A stretch of 23,659 nucleotides of DNA from an uncultured Mucilaginibacter sp. (GCF_946481715.1 NZ_CAMLOV010000079.1:1-23659); one strand, 5' to 3'. Positions 14,160 to 22,756 are shown, numbered from the stretch's first letter. Translations and numbers: made by a program. Notes: a model not told the origin generated them from the sequence alone.

Positions 14160-16796
14160 CTAATACGTTAATGTTACACCACCTCCTAAACCCATGTCGC
14201 TATCATAATGCGTTGATAAGGAAAAATATTTAGTAACAATATAGCTTAAACCGGTTGCGTATTCCTTATCGGTATTAACCATGATATTGAATCGCATTCG
14301 GCTGGAAACAGGTATATCATCCCGCCCTAATTGAAACCTAAATTTACCGTTACCGTCGATACGGGCATCAGCAACAAATAACATAGGCAGTGTATATGCT
14401 ATACCGGCTACTACCGTATTCCGCCTTTCCTTGTTACTCAACTGTCCAAACATGTTTTTTGCGTCGCTGCCGAAGATGTTGTGCTCATCGGGGTTAAAGT
14501 CTTTATGATGGTAGTCAAAACCTATATAAGGGAACAGCCATTGGTTCCTACCGATATACCTGCCAATGGTGGTTTCACTTTCATAGCCCATCATCGCATC
14601 CGTCCCTAAATGCCACATCGTAGTAGCCTTCCATCTGGTGTTACCCAACATTAACATTCCGTCAGTCCCGTTGCTTTCTAAACCGATTCGTCCCATTAAA
14701 TGTGGCATTTGATCGTCCCAAAACAGTCTGCGTTGGGCCAATTTAGGATCAGGAATTTCAGGATTGGGTGCTGAGTTTTCGTAGCTGAAGACACGGCCCA
14801 TGCCGCTCATCATATGATACAAGATATGGCAGTGAAAAAACCAGTCGCCGCCAGGCTCGGAAGCAGCAAATTCGATGGTGTCTTGCTCCATCGGCATAAT
14901 GTCAATTACGTTTTTCATTGGCGCATATTCGCCTTGTCCGTTTACAACTCTAAAATCATGTCCATGCAAATGCATCGGATGGCGCATCATACTGTTGTTG
15001 TAAAGGATTATCCGTAGGTTTTCACCTTTCTTAATCAATATCTTGTCCGATTCTGATACTGTTTTATTATCTAAGGTCCATACATACCTATTCATATTGC
15101 CGGTAAGGTCAAACTTTAATTCCCTCATCGGCCCTTTTGGCAAAGTAGTTTTGTTTGGATCGCGCAGCATATTGTAGTTCAGTGTCACCATATCAGGGTT
15201 ATCCGCGCTCATATTCATTCCAGGCATACTGGCTTTTGCATCTTTGGGTGCTGGTTTTGCTTCGCCGGTTATTTCAGGATACATAACGGTGTTCATGTCC
15301 ATTATCTGGTTTTGCATTTGCATACCATCCATTTGAACCATGTTGCCGCCCATATCCATCATGGCGTTCATCATTTTCATCCCGGCGAAATATTTCAGTT
15401 TGGGCATTTTTCCGGCCGAAACTTTTGCGCCCTTTCCAAGCCATAGTGATGCTGATTTCGTCCGGTCTTCAGGTGTTACCAAAAACTCATAGCTTTTATT
15501 ATGAGGAATAGTTACGACGACATCATAGGTTTCAGATACAGCAACAATCAGCCTATCAACTTCAACAGGCTCTACATCATTGCCATCAGTAGCCACAACC
15601 GTCATTTTGCCGCCAGCATATTTTAGCCAGAAATAGGACGAAGCACCGGCATTTGCAATTCTTAGCCGCACTTTATCACCTGCTTTGAATTGCGGCTGCT
15701 CATTATGGTTCGTTCCGTTGATAAGGAACTGATCGTAATAAACGTCACTCACATCCATGGCGTTCATCCGTTTCCATTCATTGGCAACTTTCGTCTTAAA
15801 ATTTCCAGACTTAAGCGCTTCGAGATAACTTTGCGTAGAGCCTTTTTGAATAGCAAACCAATCTGATGCCGCATGTAGACTACGGTGAACTTCCTTGGGG
15901 TTCATATTGGTCCATTCACTTAATATCACAGGCAAAGTGGGTATATCCCACTCTTGGCGCTTTTTCATGATAAATGCACCATACATGCCTATTTGCTCCT
16001 GCAGGCCTGTATGACTATGATACCAATGCGTACCGTGCTGTTTAATTGGGAATTTGTAAAGATGCGTTGCGCCAGGCATAATGGGCATCTGCGTCAAATT
16101 AGGAACCCCATCGTAACGGTTAGGCAAATAGAGGCCGTGCCAATGCAAAGAAGTTTCTTCTTTTAATCGATTATGGACGTAAATCTCAGCAGTATCTCCC
16201 TCTGTAAATGTCAAAGTAGGCATCGGAATACTGCCGTTCACGGCAATAGCCCGCTTAGGTTTCCCACCAAATGTGACAATCGTATCAGCGATATAAAGAT
16301 CGTAACGAACGGTATGCGGCAGCACATTGCTGGTTACAGTATGGATTGGCCCTAAACCCGCCTTTGCATGACCGATTTCTTCAGGTGACATCGCATTGCC
16401 CATTTTCATTCCGGCCATACTATCTGATTTCTTCGAGGTGTCGGTTGCGGGCATTCGCATGACAGGTGTATGTTCTTGATGAGGATTTGTCTGGGGCTTG
16501 CTCATGTTCATTGTGCCCATACCAACTTGGGCGTTTTTTTTAGCCGGTAACTTCTTAGTCGTGAGCGTTTTAATAGGCGCAGGCTTTTTTACCATTGGTT
16601 TCGGCTTTTCTTTGACCAGTTTCATACCGCATTTTGGGCAATTGCCTCGCTTAGCAGCATGAATCTCGGGATGCATGGGGCAAGTATATGTTACGGATTG
16701 CAGCTTTTGCATAGGCCGCATATCGTGCATATTATGTTGGGCAAATGCTGTTTGAGATATTATAAAGAGCATTGCCACAAGAAGTATTTTCTTCAT
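14160..16796 (-). CDS. Multicopper oxidase (CopA/PcoA type) with N-terminal HMBD and C-terminal CopB-like region
   Basis: An 878-residue exported protein. A Sec signal peptide ends near AFA-Q (1-19). Residues 37-60 form a heavy-metal-binding domain (YTCPMHPEIHAAKRGNCPKC), followed by a Lys/Pro linker and Met/His-rich stretch. Three cupredoxin domains cover about 155-672: SLHWHGLYLPNRYDGVPN (216-233), GTHWYHSHTG (255-264), HPMHLHGHDFRV (606-617) and WFFHCHILYHMMSGMG (652-667) carry the type 1, 2 and 3 copper ligands. A Met-rich loop spans 463-536. Residues 680-878 resemble CopB/PcoB, with alternating strands and a final VTLTY that looks like an outer-membrane barrel end. It probably oxidises Cu(I) to Cu(II) in the periplasm. 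A fused barrel would tether it to the outer membrane. It is last in the copper cluster. Confidence 0.93.
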   Translation of the reverse strand: MKKILLVAMLFIISQTAFAQHNMHDMRPMQKLQSVTYTCPMHPEIHAAKRGNCPKCGMKLVKEKPKPMVKKPAPIKTLTTKKLPAKKNAQVGMGTMNMSKPQTNPHQEHTPVMRMPATDTSKKSDSMAGMKMGNAMSPEEIGHAKAGLGPIHTVTSNVLPHTVRYDLYIADTIVTFGGKPKRAIAVNGSIPMPTLTFTEGDTAEIYVHNRLKEETSLHWHGLYLPNRYDGVPNLTQMPIMPGATHLYKFPIKQHGTHWYHSHTGLQEQIGMYGAFIMKKRQEWDIPTLPVILSEWTNMNPKEVHRSLHAASDWFAIQKGSTQSYLEALKSGNFKTKVANEWKRMNAMDVSDVYYDQFLINGTNHNEQPQFKAGDKVRLRIANAGASSYFWLKYAGGKMTVVATDGNDVEPVEVDRLIVAVSETYDVVVTIPHNKSYEFLVTPEDRTKSASLWLGKGAKVSAGKMPKLKYFAGMKMMNAMMDMGGNMVQMDGMQMQNQIMDMNTVMYPEITGEAKPAPKDAKASMPGMNMSADNPDMVTLNYNMLRDPNKTTLPKGPMRELKFDLTGNMNRYVWTLDNKTVSESDKILIKKGENLRIILYNNSMMRHPMHLHGHDFRVVNGQGEYAPMKNVIDIMPMEQDTIEFAASEPGGDWFFHCHILYHMMSGMGRVFSYENSAPNPEIPDPKLAQRRLFWDDQMPHLMGRIGLESNGTDGMLMLGNTRWKATTMWHLGTDAMMGYESETTIGRYIGRNQWLFPYIGFDYHHKDFNPDEHNIFGSDAKNMFGQLSNKERRNTVVAGIAYTLPMLFVADARIDGNGKFRFQLGRDDIPVSSRMRFNIMVNTDKEYATGLSYIVTKYFSLSTHYDSDMGLGGGVTLTY

Positions 16797-16846
16797 TTGC
16801 TAAGCGTTATATATGCAGCATTTGGCATATTTATTTAAACGTCAAA

Positions 16847-16873
16847 GCTGCGAAGAGTAAAACTCGTCGCAGC
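16847..16873 (-). terminator. Hairpin between the DUF3347 gene and the multicopper oxidase gene
   Basis: A 12-bp stem with one mismatch and a 3-nt loop: GCTGCGAAGAGT at 16847-16858 against ACTCGTCGCAGC at 16862-16873. It starts 20 bp downstream of the DUF3347 stop on the minus strand and is followed there by TTTGACGTTT, a poor U-tract. It may be a weak terminator or a structure that sets relative expression of the two genes. Confidence 0.5.
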
Positions 16874-16892
16874 CAATCCGATTGAAATTTTA

Positions 16893-17393
16893 TTACTTGT
16901 TTATCGTCTCAGACACCTTACCGCAGGTGAGCATTTGGTTGCCGTAATAGGGATTCTTGATTGCTGCGTCTGCCGATAACCAGTAACTTTTCTTCATTGG
17001 GCAATACGCATAGTAAACCGGCTTATCAGATAGTTTTACCGCTTTAGTAAGCTTGTAAACATTTTCCGAAAATGCAGCAAAATGTTCGCGTTGGTGGCTG
17101 ATATCTGTGCTTTGGGATATGTGCCGGGCGTTAAAGGATAATTTTTCTTTCACGCTTGAAAAGGCAGACTGATCGTCCTTCGATAATGATTTGGGATCAA
17201 TGCTGGTTACAGATTTAAAAAAGTCTGCAGCATATTTCGCAGCATCACCGCTATTCGATTTCACCAATGCATCTTTTATATTGTAGTAAGATGAAAGTAA
17301 GGGTGTAAAAACCGACTGTGCGGTATCTTGAGCACGGACTTGTTGTGAAAATGCTGTTGCAATAAGAGCAACTATTAAAAATACTTTTTTCAT
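16893..17393 (-). CDS. DUF3347 domain-containing periplasmic protein
   Basis: A 166-residue protein when started at the ATG at 17391-17393, which opens a clean signal peptide (MKKVFLIVALIATAFS, cleavage near VRAQ). The frame is open to 17453, but the longer start would bury the signal. The DUF3347 core follows: a helical part with PLLSSYYNIKDALVKSNS and a C-terminal metal-site-like segment with C131-P-M133, W138, NPYYGNQM and C157. DUF3347 proteins sit with copper and silver efflux genes in Bacteroidota; the CPM and MxxC residues suggest Cu(I) binding in the periplasm, though this is inference. It lies between the regulator and the oxidase in the copper cluster. Confidence 0.85.
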   Translation of the reverse strand: MKKVFLIVALIATAFSQQVRAQDTAQSVFTPLLSSYYNIKDALVKSNSGDAAKYAADFFKSVTSIDPKSLSKDDQSAFSSVKEKLSFNARHISQSTDISHQREHFAAFSENVYKLTKAVKLSDKPVYYAYCPMKKSYWLSADAAIKNPYYGNQMLTCGKVSETINK

Positions 17394-17450
17394 AATTAAT
17401 TTAATTTGAGGCAACTTGGCTTGTGTTTCAACGAGCCTTCGGTACCAATA

Positions 17451-17458
17451 CAAATCTA
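17451..17458 (-). promoter_or_regulatory. Candidate -7 box upstream of the DUF3347 gene
   Basis: On the minus strand this reads TAGATTTG, an exact match to TAnnTTTG. It lies 57 bp upstream of the preferred DUF3347 start, in a 212-bp gap large enough for a promoter. No matching -33 TTG at the usual spacing is visible. It would allow the last two genes of the copper cluster to be transcribed separately from copA. Confidence 0.3.
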
Positions 17459-17605
17459 TCTGGTTGTAGACTTGCGGGTGTATATAATTCTGTGATTACT
17501 TTACAGTTTCCTGCGATTGCAGTATGTCATACTTCCTATCGTTCATTCGATATTTTGATGTGGTTTACTAATTAGATTAATGGCCCCACTAATTGCACAA
17601 CAGAC

Positions 17606-18169
17606 CTAAATTTTATCAATTGGGGTGCGATGCCCTGGTTCTGATACTTTGAATTGACTGGGTGTAATCCCGGTTACACTTTTAAATTGTGCGGACAAAT
17701 GGGCGCTGCTGCTATAACCCATTTTCCAGGCAATCTCATTCATATTCAGTTCCCCGTATTCCAGTAGCTCTTTTACCTTCTCGATTTTTTGCTGGATAAT
17801 AAATTTTTCAATGGTAGTATCCTCTGCTTCGGAAAACATTCGGCTTAAATAGGTATAATCTTTATGAAACTGATCTGAAAGAAAATTAGAGAAACTAAAA
17901 CGGCCATCTGCAAGATCACTATAGTGAACCTTTTCTATAATCAGATCCTTTACACGTTGGACGATACGGTTTTTTTCATTATCGATCAATTCAAAGCCAA
18001 GCACCTTTAGAGCCGAAGAAATCTCGCTTATTTGGTTCACATCAGGATCAGGCTGAACGGAAGCATTCCCGAGAGAGATAGCATTTACATGGAAACCCGA
18101 ATTGTCGAGCTGTTGCTTTACAACCATTATACAACGGTCGCAAACCATATTCTTAATATGTAGTATCAT
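17606..18169 (-). CDS. AraC-family regulator with N-terminal HMA-like metal-binding domain
   Basis: A 187-residue protein with two parts. Residues 1-65 look like a heavy-metal-associated fold: ILHIKNMVCDRCIMVVKQQL with the CxxC pair C10/C13, ending VLGFELIDNE, the usual last strand of an HMA domain. Residues 75-180 form an AraC/XylS DNA-binding domain with two helix-turn-helix units; the second is NMNEIAWKMGYSSSAHLSAQ followed by FKSVTGITPSQF. The arrangement suggests a regulator that senses a soft metal, most likely copper, directly through CxxC. This is inferred from the fusion and from its place between copA and the oxidase. It has no sugar-binding cupin of the classic AraC type and is short for the family. 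Confidence 0.88.
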   Translation of the reverse strand: MILHIKNMVCDRCIMVVKQQLDNSGFHVNAISLGNASVQPDPDVNQISEISSALKVLGFELIDNEKNRIVQRVKDLIIEKVHYSDLADGRFSFSNFLSDQFHKDYTYLSRMFSEAEDTTIEKFIIQQKIEKVKELLEYGELNMNEIAWKMGYSSSAHLSAQFKSVTGITPSQFKVSEPGHRTPIDKI

Positions 18170-18273
18170 ATATCATTTGTTTCAAACAACGTTCCGCAAT
18201 TAAACAGAATATGAAGATGCGGCAAATTACGAACCAAATCGCAATTTAGTATCTTCAATATCCAGTTAAGGAC

Positions 18274-18486
18274 TTATTCCTGTTCTGCCCGATACCCCTT
18301 TCCTGCCAAAGCAGAGATAACTTCCTCGGCTTTTAAGCTTGGTTCAGACTGAATGGTCAATATTTTGTTGGGATTGGTAGTGTCTACTTCCCAATGTTTG
18401 ATTTCGGTTAAAGAATTTAAAGCTGGTGTAACTGCGGCAATACACCCGCCACATTTAATTGTTGTTTTGAATTTTAAAGTTTCCAT
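18274..18486 (-). CDS. Small heavy-metal-associated (CopZ-like) protein
   Basis: A 70-residue single HMA domain: METLKFKTTIKCGGCIAAVT, then VDTTNPNKILTIQSE and the last strand AGKGYRAEQE. The metal pair is C12/C15 in KCGGC; the usual MxCxxC methionine is replaced by Ile-Lys, which is common in the short Bacteroidota versions. It probably carries Cu(I) in the cytosol and hands it to CopA, whose stop lies only 11 bp upstream, so the two genes are cotranscribed. There is no signal peptide. Confidence 0.88.
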   Translation of the reverse strand: METLKFKTTIKCGGCIAAVTPALNSLTEIKHWEVDTTNPNKILTIQSEPSLKAEEVISALAGKGYRAEQE

Positions 18487-18497
18487 AGGAAATTAAG

Positions 18498-20738
18498 TTA
18501 AAAATTGATTTTTGAAAGTTTAAGTCGCAGACTATTACCAACGACTGATACAGAGCTCAGCGCCATGGCTGCGCCTGCAATCATTGGGTTAAGAAGAAAG
18601 CCATTAATTGGATACAAAAGGCCAGCGGCAAGCGGGATACCAGTGACATTATAAATAAATGCCCAAAATAGATTTTGGCGGATAGTACGCACGGTTAACC
18701 TTGAAAGCTTTAAGGCGGTTGGTATCTGCTGCAGATCAGACGAAACCAACGTGATTTTCGCAACATCCATTGCGATATCTGAACCCTTAGCCATTGCGAT
18801 ACTTATATCCGCTTGTGCTAAAGCCTGGCTATCGTTAATACCATCACCAATCATTGCTACGGTTTTGCCTTCTGCTTGCAGTTGTTTTATAAAGGTGGCC
18901 TTATCGGAAGGCATCATATCTGCCTGAAAATGCTCGATGCCCGTTTCCCGCGCAATCGCTTTTGCAGTTTGCGCATTATCGCCCGTTAGCATATACACAC
19001 CGATACCCTGCTTTTTAAGCTGCTCTATAGCTGACCTTGAACCTGGCTTAATCTCGTCTGCTATAGCCGCAATTGCCAATACTTGGTTTTGCGACGCGAA
19101 GTAGATCACAGTTTTCGCCTGATGTAAAAAGTTAGCTATCGGCTCCTTAAGCTCCTGTGGGATTTTAATCATTCGCTCGGTAATGAGCAAATGGCTACCG
19201 GCAAGATATAAAATACCTTCCAGGTCCGCTTCAATACCGCGTCCGGTTAAGCTGTTAAAACCTGATAGCTTTACCGGCGAGTCGTTAAACGACTTTAAGT
19301 GCGCTACAATAGCATCTGCCAATGGATGTTCCGAAAACTCCTCCAATGAACGAAATATAGATCGTAATTTAATTTGGTTGTCGGCAAGCGAATTTGCCCA
19401 CACCAAGTCCGTAAGTTTTGGTTTGCCTTGCGTAATTGTACCCGTTTTGTCTAACAACACAGTGTTGACCCGATAGCCTAATTCAAGGGCTTGTGCATCC
19501 TTTATTAATATGCCGTTTTCTGCGCCTTTCCCTATTCCAACCATGATAGCCGTTGGCGTTGCAAGCCCCAAAGCGCACGGACAGGCGATAACCAAAACTG
19601 TAACCATAGCCATCAAACCATGAGTAAGCCCATTTTCGGTATCCAAAAGCAGCCAGGCGATTAAACTTAACACAGCGATAACGATTACAACCGGTACAAA
19701 TATGCTTGCGATTTTATCAACTAATTTTTGCACTGGTGCTTTGGAACCTTGTGCATCCTGTACGAGTTGAATTATCTGTGCGAGTAACGTGGTGCTACCA
19801 ACCTTCTCGGCTACAAAACGAAAGCTGCCTTTTTGGTTGATTGTACCGGCAAACACTTGGTTTCCTTGTTTCTTTTCAACAGGAATCGGCTCGCCGCTAA
19901 TCATGCTTTCATTAATAAAGGACTGCCCTTCTTTAATTGTTCCATCCACCGGAATTTTCTCCCCTGGCCTTACAAGTATTAGGTCGCCCGGGTTTACATC
20001 TTGAATAGGAGAGATGACCTCCCCTTGGGATGTGATAAGTGTTACCGTTTTTGGCTGTAAACCAATGAGTTTTTTAATAGCAGAGGAGGTATTGGATTTC
20101 GCCCGTTCTTCTAACAACTTGCCAAGCATGATAAAAACAATGACTACCGATGCAGCCTCAAAATATACATGCGGGTGCAACCCCCTGCGATGCCAAAATT
20201 CAGGGTAAACTGTATTAAAGACGCTAAAGAGAAATGCAACGCCAGTGCTCATAGCCACAAGGGTATCCATATCTGCACGAGCATGTTTTGCTTGTTTCCA
20301 AGCACCAATAAAAAAGCCTTTGCCAGCAATAAATAGTACCGGTGCGGTTAAAAGGAGCATGATGTAGTTGGCAAACGGAATATCCATAAATACCATCCCT
20401 ATTAATACAACCGGGATCGTCAAAATAGTGGCCCAGGTGATATTTCGTTTAAGCGTTTGGTAATGCTGTTGCTGTAATTTTTCCTGCTCTTCTTTCCCAT
20501 TTTCAGTGTCGATTATCAGGTCGTATCCGATGGACCGAACCGACTGCTGAAGTTTCGTGACCGGCATTGTTTCTGGCTGAAAAGCAACCCTAACCGACTG
20601 CGTAGCAAAGTTCACTTCAGCACTCTCAACCCCTGGCTGTGCGCCAATAATTGATTCAACGCTCGATGCACAACTGGCACAGGTCATGCCGATAACGGGA
20701 AAAGTAATTGTTTGTATTGCTTGCGTTGCCATGTTCAT
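18498..20738 (-). CDS. copA: Copper-translocating P1B-type ATPase
   Basis: A 746-residue P1B-1 ATPase. One N-terminal HMA domain carries GMTCASC (17-23). The core has the actuator motif SGEP (281-284), the transmembrane CPC (386-388), the phosphorylation site DKTGT (430-434), the HP motif (471-472), TGDN (585-588) and GDGIND (631-636). The Cu(I)-selective pair YN (696-697) and MxxSS (M725, S728, S729) is present, which supports copper over zinc or cadmium. The enzyme exports Cu(I) from cytosol to periplasm. It is first in the minus-strand copper cluster. An alternative ATG lies two codons in (20732). A perfect palindrome lies 12 bp upstream of the start. The gene appears intact. Confidence 0.96.
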   Translation of the reverse strand: MNMATQAIQTITFPVIGMTCASCASSVESIIGAQPGVESAEVNFATQSVRVAFQPETMPVTKLQQSVRSIGYDLIIDTENGKEEQEKLQQQHYQTLKRNITWATILTIPVVLIGMVFMDIPFANYIMLLLTAPVLFIAGKGFFIGAWKQAKHARADMDTLVAMSTGVAFLFSVFNTVYPEFWHRRGLHPHVYFEAASVVIVFIMLGKLLEERAKSNTSSAIKKLIGLQPKTVTLITSQGEVISPIQDVNPGDLILVRPGEKIPVDGTIKEGQSFINESMISGEPIPVEKKQGNQVFAGTINQKGSFRFVAEKVGSTTLLAQIIQLVQDAQGSKAPVQKLVDKIASIFVPVVIVIAVLSLIAWLLLDTENGLTHGLMAMVTVLVIACPCALGLATPTAIMVGIGKGAENGILIKDAQALELGYRVNTVLLDKTGTITQGKPKLTDLVWANSLADNQIKLRSIFRSLEEFSEHPLADAIVAHLKSFNDSPVKLSGFNSLTGRGIEADLEGILYLAGSHLLITERMIKIPQELKEPIANFLHQAKTVIYFASQNQVLAIAAIADEIKPGSRSAIEQLKKQGIGVYMLTGDNAQTAKAIARETGIEHFQADMMPSDKATFIKQLQAEGKTVAMIGDGINDSQALAQADISIAMAKGSDIAMDVAKITLVSSDLQQIPTALKLSRLTVRTIRQNLFWAFIYNVTGIPLAAGLLYPINGFLLNPMIAGAAMALSSVSVVGNSLRLKLSKINF

Positions 20739-20750
20739 TTTTTCTACAAT

Positions 20751-20765
20751 GCAAAGTTACTTTGC
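20751..20765 (-). promoter_or_regulatory. Palindrome overlapping a -7 box upstream of copA
   Basis: The perfect hyphenated palindrome GCAAAGT-T-ACTTTGC has 7-bp arms and one central base. On the minus strand it contains TAACTTTG (20759-20752), an exact TAnnTTTG -7 box 13 bp from the copA ATG. No -33 TTG at the standard spacing was found (the nearest is 25 bp away). The overlap of palindrome and promoter suggests an operator for the copper cluster; the AraC-type regulator encoded three genes on is the obvious candidate ligand, but this is inference. Confidence 0.45.
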
Positions 20766-20809
20766 GACCTGCCCGTCGAGTTTACAACATCCTGTCTAAA
20801 ATTTATACA

Positions 20810-20983
20810 ATACCGCACATAAGTAAGTTAAAGGAAGTATTAAGGCTTGATAAAAGCACCTTCAGCCAAAAAAGATCGATCTCCCGCTTTTGCAGCTGCC
20901 CTAGCTGGCAATTAGGTAACCCTTACGCGGTATTTATTGGTTACAAATCGGTAGTCCCAAACGCGGCACAGGAGCTTTACTAA
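20810..20983 (+). pseudogene. Possible relic of an IS21-type transposase (IstA) N-terminus
   Basis: The frame reads (ATA)PHISKLKEVLRLDKSTFSQ, then KRSISRFCSCPSWQLGN. This resembles the start of IstA proteins, where a KLKEVLRL helix precedes a helix-turn-helix of the form S-x-R-x-I-A-R-S-C-x-V-x-x-S-T-V. Several differences (Phe for Ser, Trp for Ser, Leu for Val, ATA for ATG) are single-base changes. The frame stops at 20983 and no further transposase sequence is seen. It is a short, decayed match recognised by eye, so chance similarity is possible. Confidence 0.35.
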
Positions 20984-21398
20984 CCGCAAACAATGTGGGG
21001 ATACAGTAGCCGGGGAGAACGGACTTGAAAATAAGAGAGAAGTCTACATGCCAGGTGAAGATAGAGGGGGCTGATGCTTGTTTGGCCCAATGAAATTTGA
21101 TGCACGATAAGCCAGCGAGCGTGATAGAACTTATCCCCAGAAATAATCATCACCAAGGCATCCAATTGAGCGGTTTGCGTTTGTTAAGCAAGCAGTTTCG
21201 AGTGAGAGAATATAGATATTCTCTTATAAAGTTGAATATTTACGGCATTTATCCGCCAAAAAGGCCACAATTCGCACCTCTTTTGAATAAAAAGGTGATG
21301 CATTATTAGAAAAACGCGCAAATTTTTGCACCATTTTGTGCACGAAAACACATCGTTGCCTTGTTCTTCGGCACAAATAACATGTAGGATATTATCCT
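20984..21398. other. Gene-poor stretch on the right side of the copper island
   Basis: This is the rest of the 722-bp gap between the copA start and the dehydrogenase gene. No convincing gene: short frames on both strands lack family features. A near-perfect palindrome AGAGAATAT-AG-ATATTCTCT sits at 21205-21224. The stretch contains no recognised tRNA, rRNA or att core. Confidence 0.6.
21205..21224. repeat. 20-bp palindrome AGAGAATAT-AG-ATATTCTCT
   Basis: Two perfect 9-bp arms flank AG. It lies about 175 bp upstream of the candidate promoter of the UDP-sugar dehydrogenase gene and 467 bp from copA, in otherwise empty sequence. It could be a protein-binding site or a remnant of a mobile element; it has no U-tract, so a terminator is unlikely. 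Confidence 0.5.
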
Positions 21399-21406
21399 TA
21401 TTTTTG
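21399..21406 (+). promoter_or_regulatory. Candidate -7 box of the UDP-sugar dehydrogenase gene
   Basis: TATTTTTG is an exact match to TAnnTTTG, 54 bp upstream of the ATG at 21461. A TTG upstream is 35 bp away, beyond the normal spacing, so only half of the promoter is supported. Confidence 0.35.
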
Positions 21407-21460
21407 CCTTTTATAACCGGCCTGCGCACAAAATGCCTTGGGACGCGTTAAATCATCTAC

Positions 21461-22756
21461 ATGAAAGATACCTATACGGGCGAGGATTTTAAAATTGCGG
21501 TAATTGGTTTAGGCTATGTTGGCTTGCCGCTTGCCATCGCATTCGCCAAAAAATATAACGTTTTAGGGTTCGATATCGACCAGCAGCGCATACTGGAACT
21601 CAGCCTCGGTACCGACCGCACACAGGAAGCCAATATCGACGACTTACAGCGAGTGTTGAAACATTCTGCCGATGCAGGCTTAAAGTTCTCCTTCGATACC
21701 GAAGAACTGCGCAATTGCAATACCTACATTGTAACCGTACCCACACCTATCGACCAGTTTAAAGCACCCGACCTCGGTCCGCTACTAAAAGCCTCCGAAA
21801 TGCTCGGAAAATCACTGAAAAACGGCGATTTAGTGATATATGAATCTACGGTTTACCCCGGTTGTACCGAGGAGGATTGCGTACCCGTGCTGGAGGCAAC
21901 GTCGGGTTTGAAATTTAATGAAGGCTTCTTCGCCGGGTATTCGCCCGAGCGTATCAACCCCGGCGATAAGATAAATACGCTTACCAAAATAAAGAAAGTA
22001 ACCAGCGGCTCCACGCCGGAGGTTGCAAAAAGGGTGGACGATCTGTACGCTTCGATTATTGAAGCCGGTACCTACATGGCGCCAAGCATTAAAGTTGCCG
22101 AAGCCTCCAAAGCGATAGAAAATGCCCAGCGGGATGTAAATATCTCCTTCGTGAACGAATTGGCGCTGATATTCGACCGGATGGGCATCGATACCAACGA
22201 CGTACTGGACGCTGCGGGTACCAAATGGAATTTCCTGAAATACAAACCGGGACTGGTTGGAGGGCACTGCATAGGGGTAGACCCATACTACCTGGCCCAT
22301 AAAGCCGAATCGCTGGGTTACCAGCCGCAGGTGATCCTCTCCGGCCGCCGGGTGAACGACGAGATGGGCAGTTTTGTGGCGGGCAAAGTAATTAAGCTGC
22401 TGGTTGCCAAGGGGCATGATATCAGCCATGCAAACGCGCTGGTATTGGGCATTACGTTTAAAGAGAATTGTTCCGACGTGCGCAACAGCAAGGTAGTTGA
22501 TATTTATACCGAACTAAAAGCCTTTGGGCTTAATGTAGATGTGTACGACCCCTGGGCGGATGCAGAGAAAGTATTGAATGAGTACCAAATAGAACTAACC
22601 GCAACCATCGATAAAAAGTACGACGCCATCATTTTAGCTGTAGCGCATAATGAGTTTTTAACGCTGGATTATGGTGCGATAACAAATGGTGAAACGAGTG
22701 TTATCTACGATACCAAATCGGTTTTAGACCGCCGCATTGTAGATGCGCGTTTATAA
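21461..22756 (+). CDS. Nucleotide-sugar 6-dehydrogenase (WbpA/TviB type, probably UDP-HexNAc)
   Basis: A 431-residue UDP-sugar dehydrogenase. The Rossmann motif GLGYVG is at 16-21, TVPTPID at 92-98 and YESTVYPG at 127-134. The catalytic Cys is C270 in GGHCIGVDPYYL. The middle helix KVAEASKAIENAQRDVNIS is that of the WbpA/TviB/WecC branch, which oxidises UDP-GlcNAc (or UDP-GalNAc) to the uronic acid, rather than the UDP-glucose branch. The C-terminal domain has GITFKENCSDVRNSKVVDI. The product feeds capsule or O-antigen sugars. The gene stands alone between the copper island and kdsD, but is functionally close to fcl and rfbAD at the other end of the window. Substrate choice is inference. Confidence 0.93.
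   Translation: MKDTYTGEDFKIAVIGLGYVGLPLAIAFAKKYNVLGFDIDQQRILELSLGTDRTQEANIDDLQRVLKHSADAGLKFSFDTEELRNCNTYIVTVPTPIDQFKAPDLGPLLKASEMLGKSLKNGDLVIYESTVYPGCTEEDCVPVLEATSGLKFNEGFFAGYSPERINPGDKINTLTKIKKVTSGSTPEVAKRVDDLYASIIEAGTYMAPSIKVAEASKAIENAQRDVNISFVNELALIFDRMGIDTNDVLDAAGTKWNFLKYKPGLVGGHCIGVDPYYLAHKAESLGYQPQVILSGRRVNDEMGSFVAGKVIKLLVAKGHDISHANALVLGITFKENCSDVRNSKVVDIYTELKAFGLNVDVYDPWADAEKVLNEYQIELTATIDKKYDAIILAVAHNEFLTLDYGAITNGETSVIYDTKSVLDRRIVDARL

Noticed and set aside
17394..17453. Upstream extension of the DUF3347 gene by 20 residues
   Set aside because: It would place 20 residues before an otherwise clean signal peptide.
21830..22429. 199-residue open frame antisense to the UDP-sugar dehydrogenase
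   Set aside because: The + strand gene has all family motifs; the antisense frame has none and mirrors its codon bias.
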